From contig NZ_RCZC01000003.1 in NCBI RefSeq assembly GCF_006439055.1, positions 62,001 through 126,000 on the forward strand: a stretch of DNA of 64,000 nt, given 5' to 3'. The notes beneath the pieces were generated by a model that worked only from the letters and a program-made list of their open reading frames with translations, ran no database searches and was not told where the DNA came from. Position 1 is the first letter of the stretch. Every line of letters starts with the position of its first letter. A program made the position numbers and the translations under genes. Below, one piece after another: positions 1 to 9,212 of the stretch. The stretch comes from Sphingomonas glacialis (GTDB lineage Bacteria > Pseudomonadota > Alphaproteobacteria > Sphingomonadales > Sphingomonadaceae).

Positions 1-219
1 AAGGGCTGCCCGAAACTGGAATGCCGCTCTCAGGAGGACTTCATCGCCATGATCTCCAAGCTGGTTCATCAGTGGAGGATGACTCATCGCACGAGCGGGG
101 TCCAGTTGAGGGAAGGGGAACCGCCCGGACGGCATCGATACTGGCGCCTATCCAGTATCTCTTGCTGGGGGAGACGCAGTGATTTTGCAGAACCACACCG
201 ACCAGCGATATTTTTTTAA
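1..219 (+). CDS. Possible 3' end of an unidentified gene cut by the window edge
   Basis: Frame 1 is open from the first base to a TAA at 217-219. Its first 25 or so codons have the high GC third positions expected of a coding region here (…SQEDFIAMISKLVHQW…), which is faintly like the last helix of some receiver domains. The later part looks non-coding. I do not recognise the product, and the reading could be chance. Between 220 and 347 there is no gene, only the leader of the next one. Confidence 0.2.
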   Translation, partial: KGCPKLECRSQEDFIAMISKLVHQWRMTHRTSGVQLREGEPPGRHRYWRLSSISCWGRRSDFAEPHRPAIFF

Positions 220-347
220 CGTGAAATTCAGCGTGCGGCTTTGAGCCGAGAGTGCGTCCCTGCATTTGAAGACCGGATCGATCAGCGGCCAATCGGCCGA
301 CGGTTGGAACGGCCGTAGAGATTACGACCTGTGATGGGGGTTCACTC

Positions 348-1028
348 ATGCTCGACTCGTCCGAAGGCGTTTTCACCGCGAACGATTTCCCCGAGACAGC
401 GGCTGCCATCCCCGCCCTTCCACGATCCATCGGCGAGCCGGCGGATGACACTCGTAATCTGGCGTGGAACAGGCAAACCAACCTGTCTGGACCGCGCTCG
501 AACAATTCCAAGCTGCCCGATTCATTTGGCGATTACCGTGTGCATCCTTGTGCGCGCACATTGACGTGCAAGGGTCATGCGGTCCCCATCGGCAGCCGGG
601 CCTACGACCTCCTGATCGTGCTTTTAAGATCTCGCGGACGGCTGGTCACCAAGGAAGAGATCATGCGGGAGGTATGGCCCGCCACGTTCGTCGACGAGAG
701 CAATCTTCGGTTCCAGATGGGCTGCTTGCGCAAAGCGCTCGGTTCGGAACGCGATCGGATCAAGACGATTCCGGGTCGTGGGTACCTTTTCGTTGAAGAA
801 GAAGGCGGCTCAGGTTCGTCGACGGCAGGGGTCGCCGCGGTCATCTCGCGAGACATCGATCGGGGTTCGACCTACGATAGCATAATCCTGATCATCGAAC
901 CCGACGATATGCGGCGCCAAGCGATCGCGGTTCTGCTTCAGGCCCTAAAGGTGAGTGTGAACAGCTTCACGACCCTCGATGAGGCGGCGGATTTTGCGAG
1001 GCGTCCAGCTCGTGGTCTACCTCACTAA
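348..1028 (+). CDS. Winged-helix transcriptional regulator with a truncated receiver-like C-terminus
   Basis: A 226-residue protein. Residues about 60-150 form an OmpR/PhoB-type winged-helix DNA-binding domain (…VTKEEIMREVWP…, …IKTIPGRGYLF). A stretch from about 178 begins like a receiver domain (hydrophobic strand, then the acidic pair EPDD), but it stops after about 50 residues, before any phospho-acceptor aspartate. The order is the reverse of a normal OmpR protein. A paralogue with the same layout lies at 14219-14851. A GGGGG tract sits 7 bases before the ATG. No kinase is adjacent; the target is unknown. It probably binds DNA without being controlled by phosphorylation. Confidence 0.8.
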   Translation: MLDSSEGVFTANDFPETAAAIPALPRSIGEPADDTRNLAWNRQTNLSGPRSNNSKLPDSFGDYRVHPCARTLTCKGHAVPIGSRAYDLLIVLLRSRGRLVTKEEIMREVWPATFVDESNLRFQMGCLRKALGSERDRIKTIPGRGYLFVEEEGGSGSSTAGVAAVISRDIDRGSTYDSIILIIEPDDMRRQAIAVLLQALKVSVNSFTTLDEAADFARRPARGLPH

Positions 1029-1194
1029 TGGCGCATTGAAGCAAGGATCCTGGTTGCGCGGTCGAGTTCCAATGAGTCAATCTACCGCTTCACAATCAGG
1101 CGGTCGCATCTCGGCGCCATGGCGCGATCCGAGCTCGGGCGGCTTCAGCGCGAGATAGACGCCCGTCAATGCTCAGCCTGCCATTGCGAGGGGG

Positions 1195-1560
1195 CTAGTC
1201 CGCAAAGCGAACGGTTCTGTGCCCGAAGAGAACCGAATCAACCGAGTATGCCCCTGGCCCTATTAGGGTCAGAGCGATCATGCTCAGCACGAAGGCTCCG
1301 GAGCAGGGAAGCGGATAGACTGGCACTGTCGCCGCCACAGCCGCGCCGACGAGTGCACACGCGCCCGTGATCAGGCGGGTCGGGAACCCAGCAAGCAATC
1401 CCAGAGACGTAACGTAAGCGAGTGCGTTCACTCTGGGATCGTAGAACTGCATCTGCCCACCAGCTCCAGCGATCCACACCGACGCCGAGAGGCGGAATAG
1501 GACGAGCGCCCATCCTGCGGGACCCGCGGGGAATGCGAAAAATATATGCTTCATGAGCAT
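1195..1560 (-). CDS. DoxX-like small membrane protein
   Basis: A 121-residue protein with three to four hydrophobic segments and a C-terminus of the form LIGPGAYSVDSVLFGHR. That ending is typical of DoxX-family membrane proteins, where the hydrophobic core is followed by a short charged tail. Family members are linked to quinone or thiosulfate redox chemistry or have unknown roles, so no substrate is claimed. The start could be 1560 or the ATG two codons later. It stands alone between two rightward genes. Confidence 0.6.
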   Translation of the reverse strand: MLMKHIFFAFPAGPAGWALVLFRLSASVWIAGAGGQMQFYDPRVNALAYVTSLGLLAGFPTRLITGACALVGAAVAATVPVYPLPCSGAFVLSMIALTLIGPGAYSVDSVLFGHRTVRFAD

Positions 1561-1970
1561 CCGCTAATCGATGCCACATGTAGCCCGTAAGCTCAAAAAG
1601 GGGGCGGGCGCGTCATTCTTTCGGGGGTGACAAATCCGAATTTCATGAAGAAGTTCTTGCGATGCGGCGCCAGAGATCGGGATGATGTGGGCCAGCACTA
1701 CTGCGCGCTGATTATCGGGGAACGCGTCGCTCTATCAACCACAACTGCGTCCGCAAAGCAGATCAATAGCAAGCAACGACGCAGCCCCCCAAGGGCGTGG
1801 TGTCTCCTCGGCAGTCTGGCGACGCGCAACGCGTTGGTACTTGCGAAATCTAGCGTGGGCTCACGGCTGCTTACTCGCTTCCTTCTGACGCTTCGGTCAG
1901 GACCCATGCGCGCCGGAATCGATCGTGACCCGCAAATCAATCGCAATCGCGATCCGTCAGGAGAACCACC
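1561..1970. other. Intergenic stretch with no recognisable gene
   Basis: About 410 bases separate the DoxX-like gene and the DUF1348 gene, which diverge from it. Open frames here have no family resemblance and poor codon bias. It should hold the promoters of both neighbours, but I could not identify a convincing -35/-10 pair. Confidence 0.4.
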
Positions 1971-2441
1971 ATGGAAGACCGCCCCCCGCTTCCGCCCTTC
2001 ACGACCATCGAGGCCGCCGAGCGAAAGGTGCGCTTGGCGGAGGACGCTTGGAATAGTCGCGATCCCGCGCGGGTCGCGACGGCCTACACGACGGACACCG
2101 TCTGGCGAAACCGCACCGAGTTCCTGACGGGCCGCGAAGCGGTCACGGCTTTCCTGACGCGAAAATGGTCAACTGAAAGCGAATACCGGCTTATCAAAGA
2201 GCTCTGGGGTTTCCGCGGCAATCGGATGGCGGTCCGTTTCGCATATGAGTGGCTGGACGGCGAGAGCGACTGGTTTCGTTCCTACGGAAACGAGCTGTGG
2301 GAATTTGATGAGCATGGTCTCATGCGTCGGCGCATCGCAAGCATCAACGACCTCGCGATCGAGGAAGGAGCTCGTCTGTTCCATTGGCCGCTTGGGCCGC
2401 GACCGCAGGACCATGCGGGTCTCACAGACCTTGGCCTGTGA
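1971..2441 (+). CDS. DUF1348 / NTF2-like (SnoaL-fold) protein
   Basis: A 156-residue protein matching the DUF1348 family, small cone-shaped NTF2-like proteins. Characteristic stretches are [18 protein letters not shown] near the N-terminus, [21 protein letters not shown] and [12 protein letters not shown]. The length is normal for the family. Such proteins bind small hydrophobic ligands, and their reaction is generally not known. An AGGAG motif precedes the ATG. It is followed 47 bases later by the DUF305 gene and may share its transcript. Confidence 0.85.
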   Translation: MEDRPPLPPFTTIEAAERKVRLAEDAWNSRDPARVATAYTTDTVWRNRTEFLTGREAVTAFLTRKWSTESEYRLIKELWGFRGNRMAVRFAYEWLDGESDWFRSYGNELWEFDEHGLMRRRIASINDLAIEEGARLFHWPLGPRPQDHAGLTDLGL

Positions 2442-2488
2442 ACATCTTGGCCGTGCTCAGGCTCTCATTCGTGCTTGGACAGGACGTC

Positions 2489-2905
2489 ATGACCGAAGCC
2501 GTCGCTTGGAAGCGTGGCCTGCCGGGCTGGCGATGCGTGAGATCTATCGGATTAGTGGCCTTCGGGTTCGCGTTCGCCGGGGGAGCGGCAGCACGCGACG
2601 AGTCTGACGGTTTTACCCTCGTCGTGGCGACGGCGATGAGCCGAATGATGGCTGACATGGACATCAAGCCGAGCGGCGACCCCGATCGCGATTTCGTAGC
2701 GATGATGGTGCCGCACCATCAGGGTGCGATCGACATGGCCGTGGCGGAGCTGCGCTTCGGCAAGGATGAGCGGCTCAAGCGGATCGCCCAAGAGATCGTA
2801 GTCGAGCAGCGGCAGGAGATCGATGCGATGCGGCTGGTGCGAAATGAGCCTGCGTACCTCCAGACGGCGCCTCGCGGCTCGCATCGATCGCCTCTGGAGC
2901 ACTGA
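2489..2905 (+). CDS. DUF305 family exported protein
   Basis: A 138-residue protein with an N-terminal signal-like hydrophobic segment and the family signature FVAMMVPHHQGAIDMA, followed by a helix ending in EIVVEQRQEIDAM. DUF305 proteins are periplasmic or exported four-helix ferritin-like proteins, often found with copper or other metal-resistance genes. The paired histidines and methionines suggest metal binding. The start at 2489 follows an AGGAC site and gives a signal peptide. The propeller gene begins one base after its stop, so the two are probably co-transcribed. Confidence 0.8.
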   Translation: MTEAVAWKRGLPGWRCVRSIGLVAFGFAFAGGAAARDESDGFTLVVATAMSRMMADMDIKPSGDPDRDFVAMMVPHHQGAIDMAVAELRFGKDERLKRIAQEIVVEQRQEIDAMRLVRNEPAYLQTAPRGSHRSPLEH

Positions 2906-2906
2906 C

Positions 2907-4355
2907 ATGAACCGGGCACAGCTTTTTGCCGGGGCGGTCTTGGCACACATCCTCTCTTCGTCGGCGACCGCTCAACAGGCGCCGTGGGCCGCACCCGACG
3001 TTCCTATCAGCCATGCCGACCGCATGTATGCATCCGAACAGTTCTCCAACACGGTCTCCGTGAGCGATCCAGTCGACAATCGCCTGCTCGGAGTGATCAG
3101 GCTGGGCGACCCGCAGCCGGCGAACTTCTCGCCGCTTTATCGCGGGCAGGTGCTCGTCCACGGACTTGGCTTTTCCCCCGATGGCACGACGCTTGCGGTC
3201 GTCTCGGTCGGATCTAACGCTGTCACGTTCATCGACACCGCGACCAACACCGTCCGACACACGACCTATGTCGGGCGGTCGCCGCATGAGGCCTTCTATA
3301 CACCGGACGGCCTCGAAATCTGGGTGACCATCCGCGGAGAGGACTATGTTGCGATCCTCGACGCAAAGTCGTTCACCGAGAAAGCGCGGGTGAAGACCGC
3401 GGGCGGACCAGGCATGGCGACCTTCTCACCGGATGGAAAATACGCGTATGTTTGCTCGTCGTTCAATCCCGTTCTCACGGTGTACGACGTAGCCAGTCGT
3501 CAGGTCGCTGGCACGGTCGTCCAGCCGAGCCCGTTCTGCCCAAATATCGCGGCCAGCCCCGACGGGCGGCAGGTGTGGTTTACGCTGAAGGATACCGGCA
3601 AGACGGTCGTATTTAGCGCGGTGCCGCCTTTCGCCATTCTTAAGGTCCTGGAAACCGGCCCGATCACCAATCACGTGAACTTCGCCAGGACACCCCGGGG
3701 CTTGTTTGCCTACGTCACGGTCGGCGGTCTGAATGAGGTGAAGGTTTTTCGCACGGATGACTTCAGCGAGGTCACTACCATAGCAGTGGGCAAGCTGCCC
3801 CATGGGGTGTGGCCCTCGGGCAACGGCAGCCGCATCTACGTCGGCTTGGAGAACGATGATGCGCTCGCGGTGATCAATACCGCCAACAATGAGGCGATCG
3901 GCAGGATACCGATAGGTCAGGCACCTCAGGCCATCGCGTACGTCCCTAACGCGGTGCGTCGCGGAGCGGGAACCGCCAACCTCGTGCCATTGGCCGTGGC
4001 TGGAAATGCAACGCACCTTGCGCTCGCCGGGCTCGGGACTCGGGAGGCTAAGAGTAGCATCAGTCTGTTCGATCAGGGGATGATCCAGATACTGCAAGGT
4101 GCCATGACGGGTCTGAAGCCCGGGCGTCCTTACGTCTTGGCGTTGGCGCGGAGTGCCAGCGGCGCCGGAGCGTTGCAACCGCTCGCCAGATTCACCGCCA
4201 ATCCAGCCGGGTCTGCCATCGTGAACGCGACTGGCCCGATACGCCAGATCGTCCAGTCGACCGTGGCTTCTGACCGCCGTTGGTTCGTCGTGGCGGAGGC
4301 GGACGCGGACGCAAACACCCTCGGTCCTGTGGTCCAGATCCAGATCGGCAGGTAG
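2907..4355 (+). CDS. YVTN/YncE-type beta-propeller secreted protein
   Basis: A 482-residue protein with a clear signal peptide (cleavage near …SSSATAQQ). It carries repeated motifs of the kind FSPDGT…V…SVGSNAVTFIDTATNTV and FSPDGKYAYV…, each a blade of a seven-bladed YVTN propeller, over about residues 30-360. A C-terminal region of about 110 residues looks like a separate beta domain. Propellers of this type are periplasmic or surface binding proteins, sometimes quinoprotein-like. Coupling to the DUF305 gene, which ends one base upstream, suggests a joint role, perhaps metal or redox stress. The ligand is unknown. Confidence 0.75.
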   Translation: MNRAQLFAGAVLAHILSSSATAQQAPWAAPDVPISHADRMYASEQFSNTVSVSDPVDNRLLGVIRLGDPQPANFSPLYRGQVLVHGLGFSPDGTTLAVVSVGSNAVTFIDTATNTVRHTTYVGRSPHEAFYTPDGLEIWVTIRGEDYVAILDAKSFTEKARVKTAGGPGMATFSPDGKYAYVCSSFNPVLTVYDVASRQVAGTVVQPSPFCPNIAASPDGRQVWFTLKDTGKTVVFSAVPPFAILKVLETGPITNHVNFARTPRGLFAYVTVGGLNEVKVFRTDDFSEVTTIAVGKLPHGVWPSGNGSRIYVGLENDDALAVINTANNEAIGRIPIGQAPQAIAYVPNAVRRGAGTANLVPLAVAGNATHLALAGLGTREAKSSISLFDQGMIQILQGAMTGLKPGRPYVLALARSASGAGALQPLARFTANPAGSAIVNATGPIRQIVQSTVASDRRWFVVAEADADANTLGPVVQIQIGR

Positions 4356-4540
4356 ATCGTCGGACCTCCGCAATAGCCGCGCGCGCGTTCGCAGCCATGC
4401 CCCGAGCGCGCGCGCATTCGCACATGATGTGATCTCACATGGTCTAACGAGACGTCTTCGCGCGAAACGCTCATCTGATGGTGGCCGCAACTGCTCGTCA
4501 GATGCGGCGTGAAGAACCACTCCCGTCGAAGGATACCCAG

Positions 4541-5338
4541 ATGCGCGCTTGGCTCATGACAGCATCCCTTTTGGCTATGTTCTCGGCCCCGGCCACGCTG
4601 CCGGCCGCGCCGCACCCGAACAGCGGAACCGAGCCCAAGCCGACAATCGTGTTGGTGCATGGCGCGTTCGCCGGATCCTCCAGCTGGAATAGCGTCATCG
4701 CCGATCTTAGCCGCGACGGATACCCGGTGATCGCTGCTGCAAATCCGCTCCGCAGCGTCAAAGGTGATGCCGCCTACGTCGCGAGCATCGTCGCAAGCGT
4801 GAAGGGCCCCGTCATCCTTGTTGGTCATTCCTATGGTGGCGAGGTGATTTCGGTCGCCGCAGTCGGCCGATCCAACGTCAAAGCGCTGGTGTTCGTCGCG
4901 GGCTTAGCACCCGAGGTCGGAGAGAGCGCGGCCTCTCTGGGCACCCGGTTCCCCGCAGGAACGCTGAATGAGACGCTCGCCCCACCGGTCCCGCTCCCCG
5001 ACGGGAACAACGACCTGTACATTGATCAGACGCGCTACTGGAAGCAGTTCGCAGCCGACGTCCCGCAGAACGACGCGCGCGGCATGGCGGTCACCCAACG
5101 GCCGGTGACACAAGCGGCACTCGGCGAACCGGTCGCGGCGCTCTCTTGGCGAAACGTGCCGTCGTGGTTCGTGTGGGGCTCGCTCGACCGCAACATCCCC
5201 GCGGCACTTCATGCCTATATGGCCGAACGCGCCAAGGCCCGCGAAGCGCTCGAAGTGCCAGGTGCCTCGCATGTCGTCATGATCTCGCATCCGCACGAGG
5301 TCGCCGCGATGATCGAACGCGCAGCGACGACGCGCTGA
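4541..5338 (+). CDS. Secreted alpha/beta hydrolase
   Basis: A 265-residue protein with a signal peptide and a complete alpha/beta-hydrolase core. It has the oxyanion motif VLVHGAFAGSSSW, the nucleophile elbow GHSYGGE, an acid in WGSLDRNIP and a histidine in GASHVVMISHP. This arrangement matches the small esterase family often annotated as 'alpha/beta hydrolase, salicylate esterase-like'. The start at 4541 has an AAGGA site and begins the signal peptide. The next gene (WrbA-like) begins 47 bases downstream, so an operon is possible. The substrate cannot be read from the sequence. Confidence 0.85.
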   Translation: MRAWLMTASLLAMFSAPATLPAAPHPNSGTEPKPTIVLVHGAFAGSSSWNSVIADLSRDGYPVIAAANPLRSVKGDAAYVASIVASVKGPVILVGHSYGGEVISVAAVGRSNVKALVFVAGLAPEVGESAASLGTRFPAGTLNETLAPPVPLPDGNNDLYIDQTRYWKQFAADVPQNDARGMAVTQRPVTQAALGEPVAALSWRNVPSWFVWGSLDRNIPAALHAYMAERAKAREALEVPGASHVVMISHPHEVAAMIERAATTR

Positions 5339-5385
5339 GATCCGGCGCGCAAACCACACTAATTCACCTGATCAGAGGATTTGCC

Positions 5386-6021
5386 ATGTCCCTCAAGCCC
5401 AAAATTCTCATCGCGTTCTACTCCCGGACAGGGGTCACGGAAGCATTGGCGAACAGCATCGCCTCCGGTGCCTGCGAGGCCGGGGCCGAGGTCCGCCTTC
5501 GTCGTGCGCGCGAGTTCGTGACCGAAGACGTGATGGAGCGTTCGCCGGGCTGGCGCGAGGCCGCCGAAGAGATGAACCGGCGCTTCGAAGCCCCCACGGA
5601 GATGGACGCGGAGTGGGCCGATGCCATCGTGTTCGGTTCCCCAAGCCGGTTCGGCGCCCCCGCGGCGGAGCTCAAGGCCTTCATCGACAGCCTCGGCGGC
5701 TTGTGGTTCCAGGGTCGACTGAACGGGAAGGCTGCATCGGCATTCGCGTCCTCGTCCACAACGCACGGCGGCAACGAAACCACCATTCTGTCGCTCTACG
5801 CGCCGGCCGCGCATCTGGGCATGATCATCGTGCCGACCGGCTATGCTGATCCAATCCTTTTCGAAGCAGGGACGCCTTACGGTGCGTCGTCTGTATCCGA
5901 GAACGTCGCCAGGGCGCCGTCTCCTGCAGATCTTGCGGTGGCTCGCTTCCAGGGCCGCCGGGTCGCCAAGGTCGCGGCGGCGCTTCGCGGCATCCACGAC
6001 CACGACGCATCGGCGACGTAA
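5386..6021 (+). CDS. NAD(P)H:quinone oxidoreductase, WrbA family
   Basis: A 211-residue flavodoxin-fold protein. The N-terminal ILIAFYSRTGVTEALA is the FMN phosphate-binding loop. FGSPSRFGAPAAELKAFIDSLGGLW and ASSSTTHGGNETT are the WrbA-type flavin and quinone site motifs. WrbA enzymes carry out two-electron reduction of quinones with NAD(P)H, which avoids semiquinone radicals. The C-terminal PYGASSVSE…PS…D…A…QGRR is also typical of the family. The length is close to the usual 200. It follows the secreted hydrolase on the same strand. Confidence 0.9.
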   Translation: MSLKPKILIAFYSRTGVTEALANSIASGACEAGAEVRLRRAREFVTEDVMERSPGWREAAEEMNRRFEAPTEMDAEWADAIVFGSPSRFGAPAAELKAFIDSLGGLWFQGRLNGKAASAFASSSTTHGGNETTILSLYAPAAHLGMIIVPTGYADPILFEAGTPYGASSVSENVARAPSPADLAVARFQGRRVAKVAAALRGIHDHDASAT

Positions 6022-6285
6022 GTGCGAAAGGTCGCACGGTGAGTGCCCGCTTCGACACGAGCAGCCAGCATTAGCAGAGACTTCGCGATGCCTCGTGTCT
6101 CCGCAGCGCGCGGTAACGCACGCAACGTACCCTCGAGATGGGCCGGACAGAATCGTCGTTCTCCGGGGAGCGCCGAGCGTGGCACCGCATGCGGCCGGCG
6201 GCTTGCGGCGAAAGCCTGTCTGGGACATTTCGGGCAGGTCATCCGCGGAGGTGAGAGTCCGTCGGAAGAATTCGCGGCATCCCGA

Positions 6286-7521
6286 ATGAGGAGGGTGGCC
6301 CCCTTTATCATGGCGGCTATCCTCTGCGCCGGGCCCGGACCCGGCCTCGCGCAGGAGGTGCCTGCTAACACCGTTGGAACCGGTTGCGACGAACACAGCA
6401 AGAGCACTCGCTCACCCGGGGCGCCGTTCAAAATCGCGGTCACCTACAACAGCGATGTGAACGCTGAACTTACGGGAGGCAGGCGGGGGGTGGTCTACCT
6501 TCAGCGTCTCGGCTTCATCGGCGATGCGGACTTGGCGCGCGTCATAGGCTGGAGCGGGGCAACGGCGCACGTCAGCGTCCATTCGATCGTCGGGACCGGT
6601 CTGTCAGACAGGCACGTCCGCAACCTGCTGACCGTCAGCGGAATCGAGGCGAAGCCCGCCCTCCGACTGTTCAATCTGTGGATTGAACAGAAAGTGCGTG
6701 GCAACCTGTCGATACGGGCTGGCCAGTTCACCGCCGCGCAGGAGTTTGCCGCCAGCACGACCGCCAATTTGCTCGTAAATTCAACCTTCGGCTGGCCCGC
6801 CAGTTTCGCGGTCGATCTGCCAAATGGCGGCCCCGCCTATCCGATCGCAGTTCCGGCAGTTCGTCTCGCGGCGTTGCTGGACGGCGGGAGAACCACAATC
6901 CGCGCCGGTGTGTTCGCGGGTGATCCCCGCGGCCGCGATCTGCGCGGCCTTGCGGGATGGCAGTTCAAAAGCGCGCCGCTCATGATCGCCGAGTTTGCGC
7001 AGGGAGCCGGCGGAGACGACCCCGCATGGAGTGTGGTCGTAGGTGGCTGGTTGAGTCTCGATCGGTTCGCGGCATCTCTCCCGAATTCCGACCGAACGGT
7101 GGAGGGCAACTATGCTCTCTACGGCATTGTGGACGTGCGACTGTGGAGGCGCGGGGGACGCACCGCGCGGGGCTTCGCTCGGATCACATACAGTCCGCGA
7201 GACCAAAACTTGGTCGATCGATACGCCGACGCGGGGGTAGCGCTGGCAGGGCTATTCCGGAGGCGCCCAAAAGACGAGATCGGATTGGCCATAGCCGCCG
7301 CCCATATCTCGCCATATCGACCCGGCGGCGTGCTGACCGCATCGCGCCCGGCCGAAATCGCGCTGGAGCTGAGCTATCAGATGCATCTGACTCCCCGCCT
7401 CGATGTCCAGCCCAACGCCCAGTTGATCCTGAATGCGCTTGATCCCGACCACGCCCGGAATGCGACGCAGGGTCGACGCAGCGCTGTCATCTTCGGTATC
7501 CGAACCTCATTCCGCAGCTGA
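6286..7521 (+). CDS. OprB-like carbohydrate-selective porin
   Basis: A 411-residue outer-membrane protein. The start at 6286 gives a signal peptide ending near GPGLAQE. The body alternates short beta strands and turns, with motifs common in OprB porins (LFNLWIEQKV…LSIRAGQFTAAQEF, NSTFGWPA, GGPAYPIAVPAVRL). The C-terminus ends in a strand with a terminal aromatic pattern (IFGIRTSFRS). OprB porins pass sugars and related solutes through the outer membrane. No transporter or sugar operon lies beside it, so the substrate is open. A longer upstream frame exists but has no ribosome binding site. Confidence 0.75.
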   Translation: MRRVAPFIMAAILCAGPGPGLAQEVPANTVGTGCDEHSKSTRSPGAPFKIAVTYNSDVNAELTGGRRGVVYLQRLGFIGDADLARVIGWSGATAHVSVHSIVGTGLSDRHVRNLLTVSGIEAKPALRLFNLWIEQKVRGNLSIRAGQFTAAQEFAASTTANLLVNSTFGWPASFAVDLPNGGPAYPIAVPAVRLAALLDGGRTTIRAGVFAGDPRGRDLRGLAGWQFKSAPLMIAEFAQGAGGDDPAWSVVVGGWLSLDRFAASLPNSDRTVEGNYALYGIVDVRLWRRGGRTARGFARITYSPRDQNLVDRYADAGVALAGLFRRRPKDEIGLAIAAAHISPYRPGGVLTASRPAEIALELSYQMHLTPRLDVQPNAQLILNALDPDHARNATQGRRSAVIFGIRTSFRS

Positions 7522-7686
7522 GCGGCAGATGGTCAATCCGCCGGCCGTGTGGCGGCTAGCCATTCCAATGAAGGCGCCACTTGCACCGGATCAGCGCCTC
7601 CTCACGCCCGACTGACATCGTCTCACTCGTGGCCCACGCCGTGGGATCGTAAGGTACCAACTTACCAGATCGACACGGGTGATGAA

Positions 7687-8445
7687 GTGAAAGACCTTCC
7701 GATAGGGGACAGAACCTACCCCAGACGCGTAGAACCCAAGGCGCAGCAGAGCGCCGTCGGCGCTACCGCACATGACCTCTGTAACCATCTGCAGGTAATT
7801 GCGAGCGCGCTGGGCCTGCTCCAGAGGTCGTTCGAGGGCGAAACCGCGGTTCCAATCGAAACCATATTCCGGGGTGCCAGATCGTCCCTAGAGCGCGCTA
7901 GCATGCTCGGTCGCTGTATTGTCGATGGTGCGTTTGGGGTTTCTCAAGACGCCGCACCGACTTCGCTGCCTGAAAGGCTGGCGGCGCTTCGCGAGACCAT
8001 ATTGCTCGCTGCCGGTCCCGGCGTGCTGGTTGAGTACCTCATCGGCGACGAAATTCCCGACGTGGAATGCGCCGCACATGCCCTGGACGACGTGATCCTT
8101 AATATCGTTGGGAATGCGAGCCATGCGATGGGAACGGGTGGCCGTCTCGTGATCAGCGCGATGCGTGGCGAGGTCACGGTCGAGGGGCCACCGTGCACAG
8201 TGCTGCGCATCGCAGACAATGGCTGTGGAATGTCAGCGGAGACTGTGAAGCGTGCCTTCGAACCACGGTTCACCACGAAACCGGTCGGCAAGGGGTCGGG
8301 CATCGGCCTCGCGACAGTCGCTGCATTTACACGCTCGGCCGGCGGGTCGGTCGAACTCGAGAGCTATCCTGGTGTCGGGACGATCGTGACTGTCCGCCTG
8401 CCAGCAATGATCAGGATGGCACCGTGTTCCTGCTCCCGACCCTAG
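7687..8445 (+). CDS. Histidine kinase-like protein without a sensor domain
   Basis: About 252 residues. An H-box-like motif (AHDLCNHLQVIASAL) is followed by a HATPase_c domain with the N box (DDVILNIVGNASHAMG), a G1 box (RIADNGCGM) and a G2 region (TKPVGKGSGIGLATV). There is no sensor, HAMP or transmembrane segment, so it is cytosolic and must be driven by a partner. No response regulator is adjacent. The start is uncertain: the frame is open from 7549 (GTG), and 7687 is a GTG that removes an unlikely arginine/serine-rich leader. Confidence 0.7.
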   Translation: MKDLPIGDRTYPRRVEPKAQQSAVGATAHDLCNHLQVIASALGLLQRSFEGETAVPIETIFRGARSSLERASMLGRCIVDGAFGVSQDAAPTSLPERLAALRETILLAAGPGVLVEYLIGDEIPDVECAAHALDDVILNIVGNASHAMGTGGRLVISAMRGEVTVEGPPCTVLRIADNGCGMSAETVKRAFEPRFTTKPVGKGSGIGLATVAAFTRSAGGSVELESYPGVGTIVTVRLPAMIRMAPCSCSRP

Positions 8446-8621
8446 GATCGGAAACACCGATTACCGTGTTTCCTGCCTCCTCCGCGCGCGGCTATGCGGC
8501 GAACCAGGCGCATTAGGTTGCGAAGCGTTCGACGAGACGCCAACAGCGCTCGGTCGCCTTTGAAGGCGATCGTACCAACTCACCCCCGTTCGGGAGGCGG
8601 CCCCGGGGCTATCCCAGAAGA

Positions 8622-9149
8622 CTAACGCGCATAGTGCGTAAAGATCCGATCCTCCGTCCACGGCAGCTTGGAATGGCAGCCTTGGCATGTGTTGAGCAGG
8701 GCAGCGCTCGGGTTGGCGATTCCGTTCTCGAACTGGCCATAACCCCACCCGCCCGTCGCTGCATACCGCCGCGAGTCCTTGACCTCGATCTGGACGTTCG
8801 TGGGGTCGCCAGCGATGAAGGACTGAGCCTGACCAAACACCGCATTGTTCTGCGAAGACGGCTCGTATCTCCACGCGAGCCTCGCGATGACGGCGCCGTC
8901 CGGAAAGGGTCTCGTGCCGCTTCGGAATGTCCTCATGGCGACATCGTTGCCGAGGATGACGCGGATGTCGTTCAGGCTCCCCGCCTCGTGCGCGACACTC
9001 ACCACCTGCCATCGCCGATACCCGGAAGGCAGCTGGACTCCGAATATTGGAGATCCCTTGCCGTTGTTACCTTCCCTAGCGAAGACGATGGTTCCCAGGA
9101 GAAAAATCGCCGTCGAAACCGCAGACGCCTTCAACAATGGCGACATCAT
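8622..9149 (-). CDS. Cytochrome P460 family protein
   Basis: A 175-residue exported protein with a signal peptide. Its middle part is typical of cytochrome P460 (YRRWQVVSVAHEAGSLNDIRVILGN, then AVIARLAWRYEP), and it has a C-terminal c-type heme attachment site CQGCH. Classical P460 oxidises hydroxylamine or binds NO through a heme cross-linked to lysine. The family also contains members of unknown role, so hydroxylamine oxidation is only a possibility. The GAAGGAA site before the ATG supports the start. It is isolated from the neighbouring genes. The 176 bases downstream to 8446 show no gene. Confidence 0.8.
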   Translation of the reverse strand: MMSPLLKASAVSTAIFLLGTIVFAREGNNGKGSPIFGVQLPSGYRRWQVVSVAHEAGSLNDIRVILGNDVAMRTFRSGTRPFPDGAVIARLAWRYEPSSQNNAVFGQAQSFIAGDPTNVQIEVKDSRRYAATGGWGYGQFENGIANPSAALLNTCQGCHSKLPWTEDRIFTHYAR

Positions 9150-9212
9150 TCGATTCCTTCATTCGGCCATGGCGCCTCATCGCGGGGATGAGGGGCTCGC
9201 GCCGGCAACAGG

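Noticed and set aside
4370..4425. Alternating GC repeats downstream of the propeller gene as a terminator
   Set aside because: The arms are simple GCGCGC runs with imperfect pairing and no T-tract, so they cannot be distinguished from base composition.
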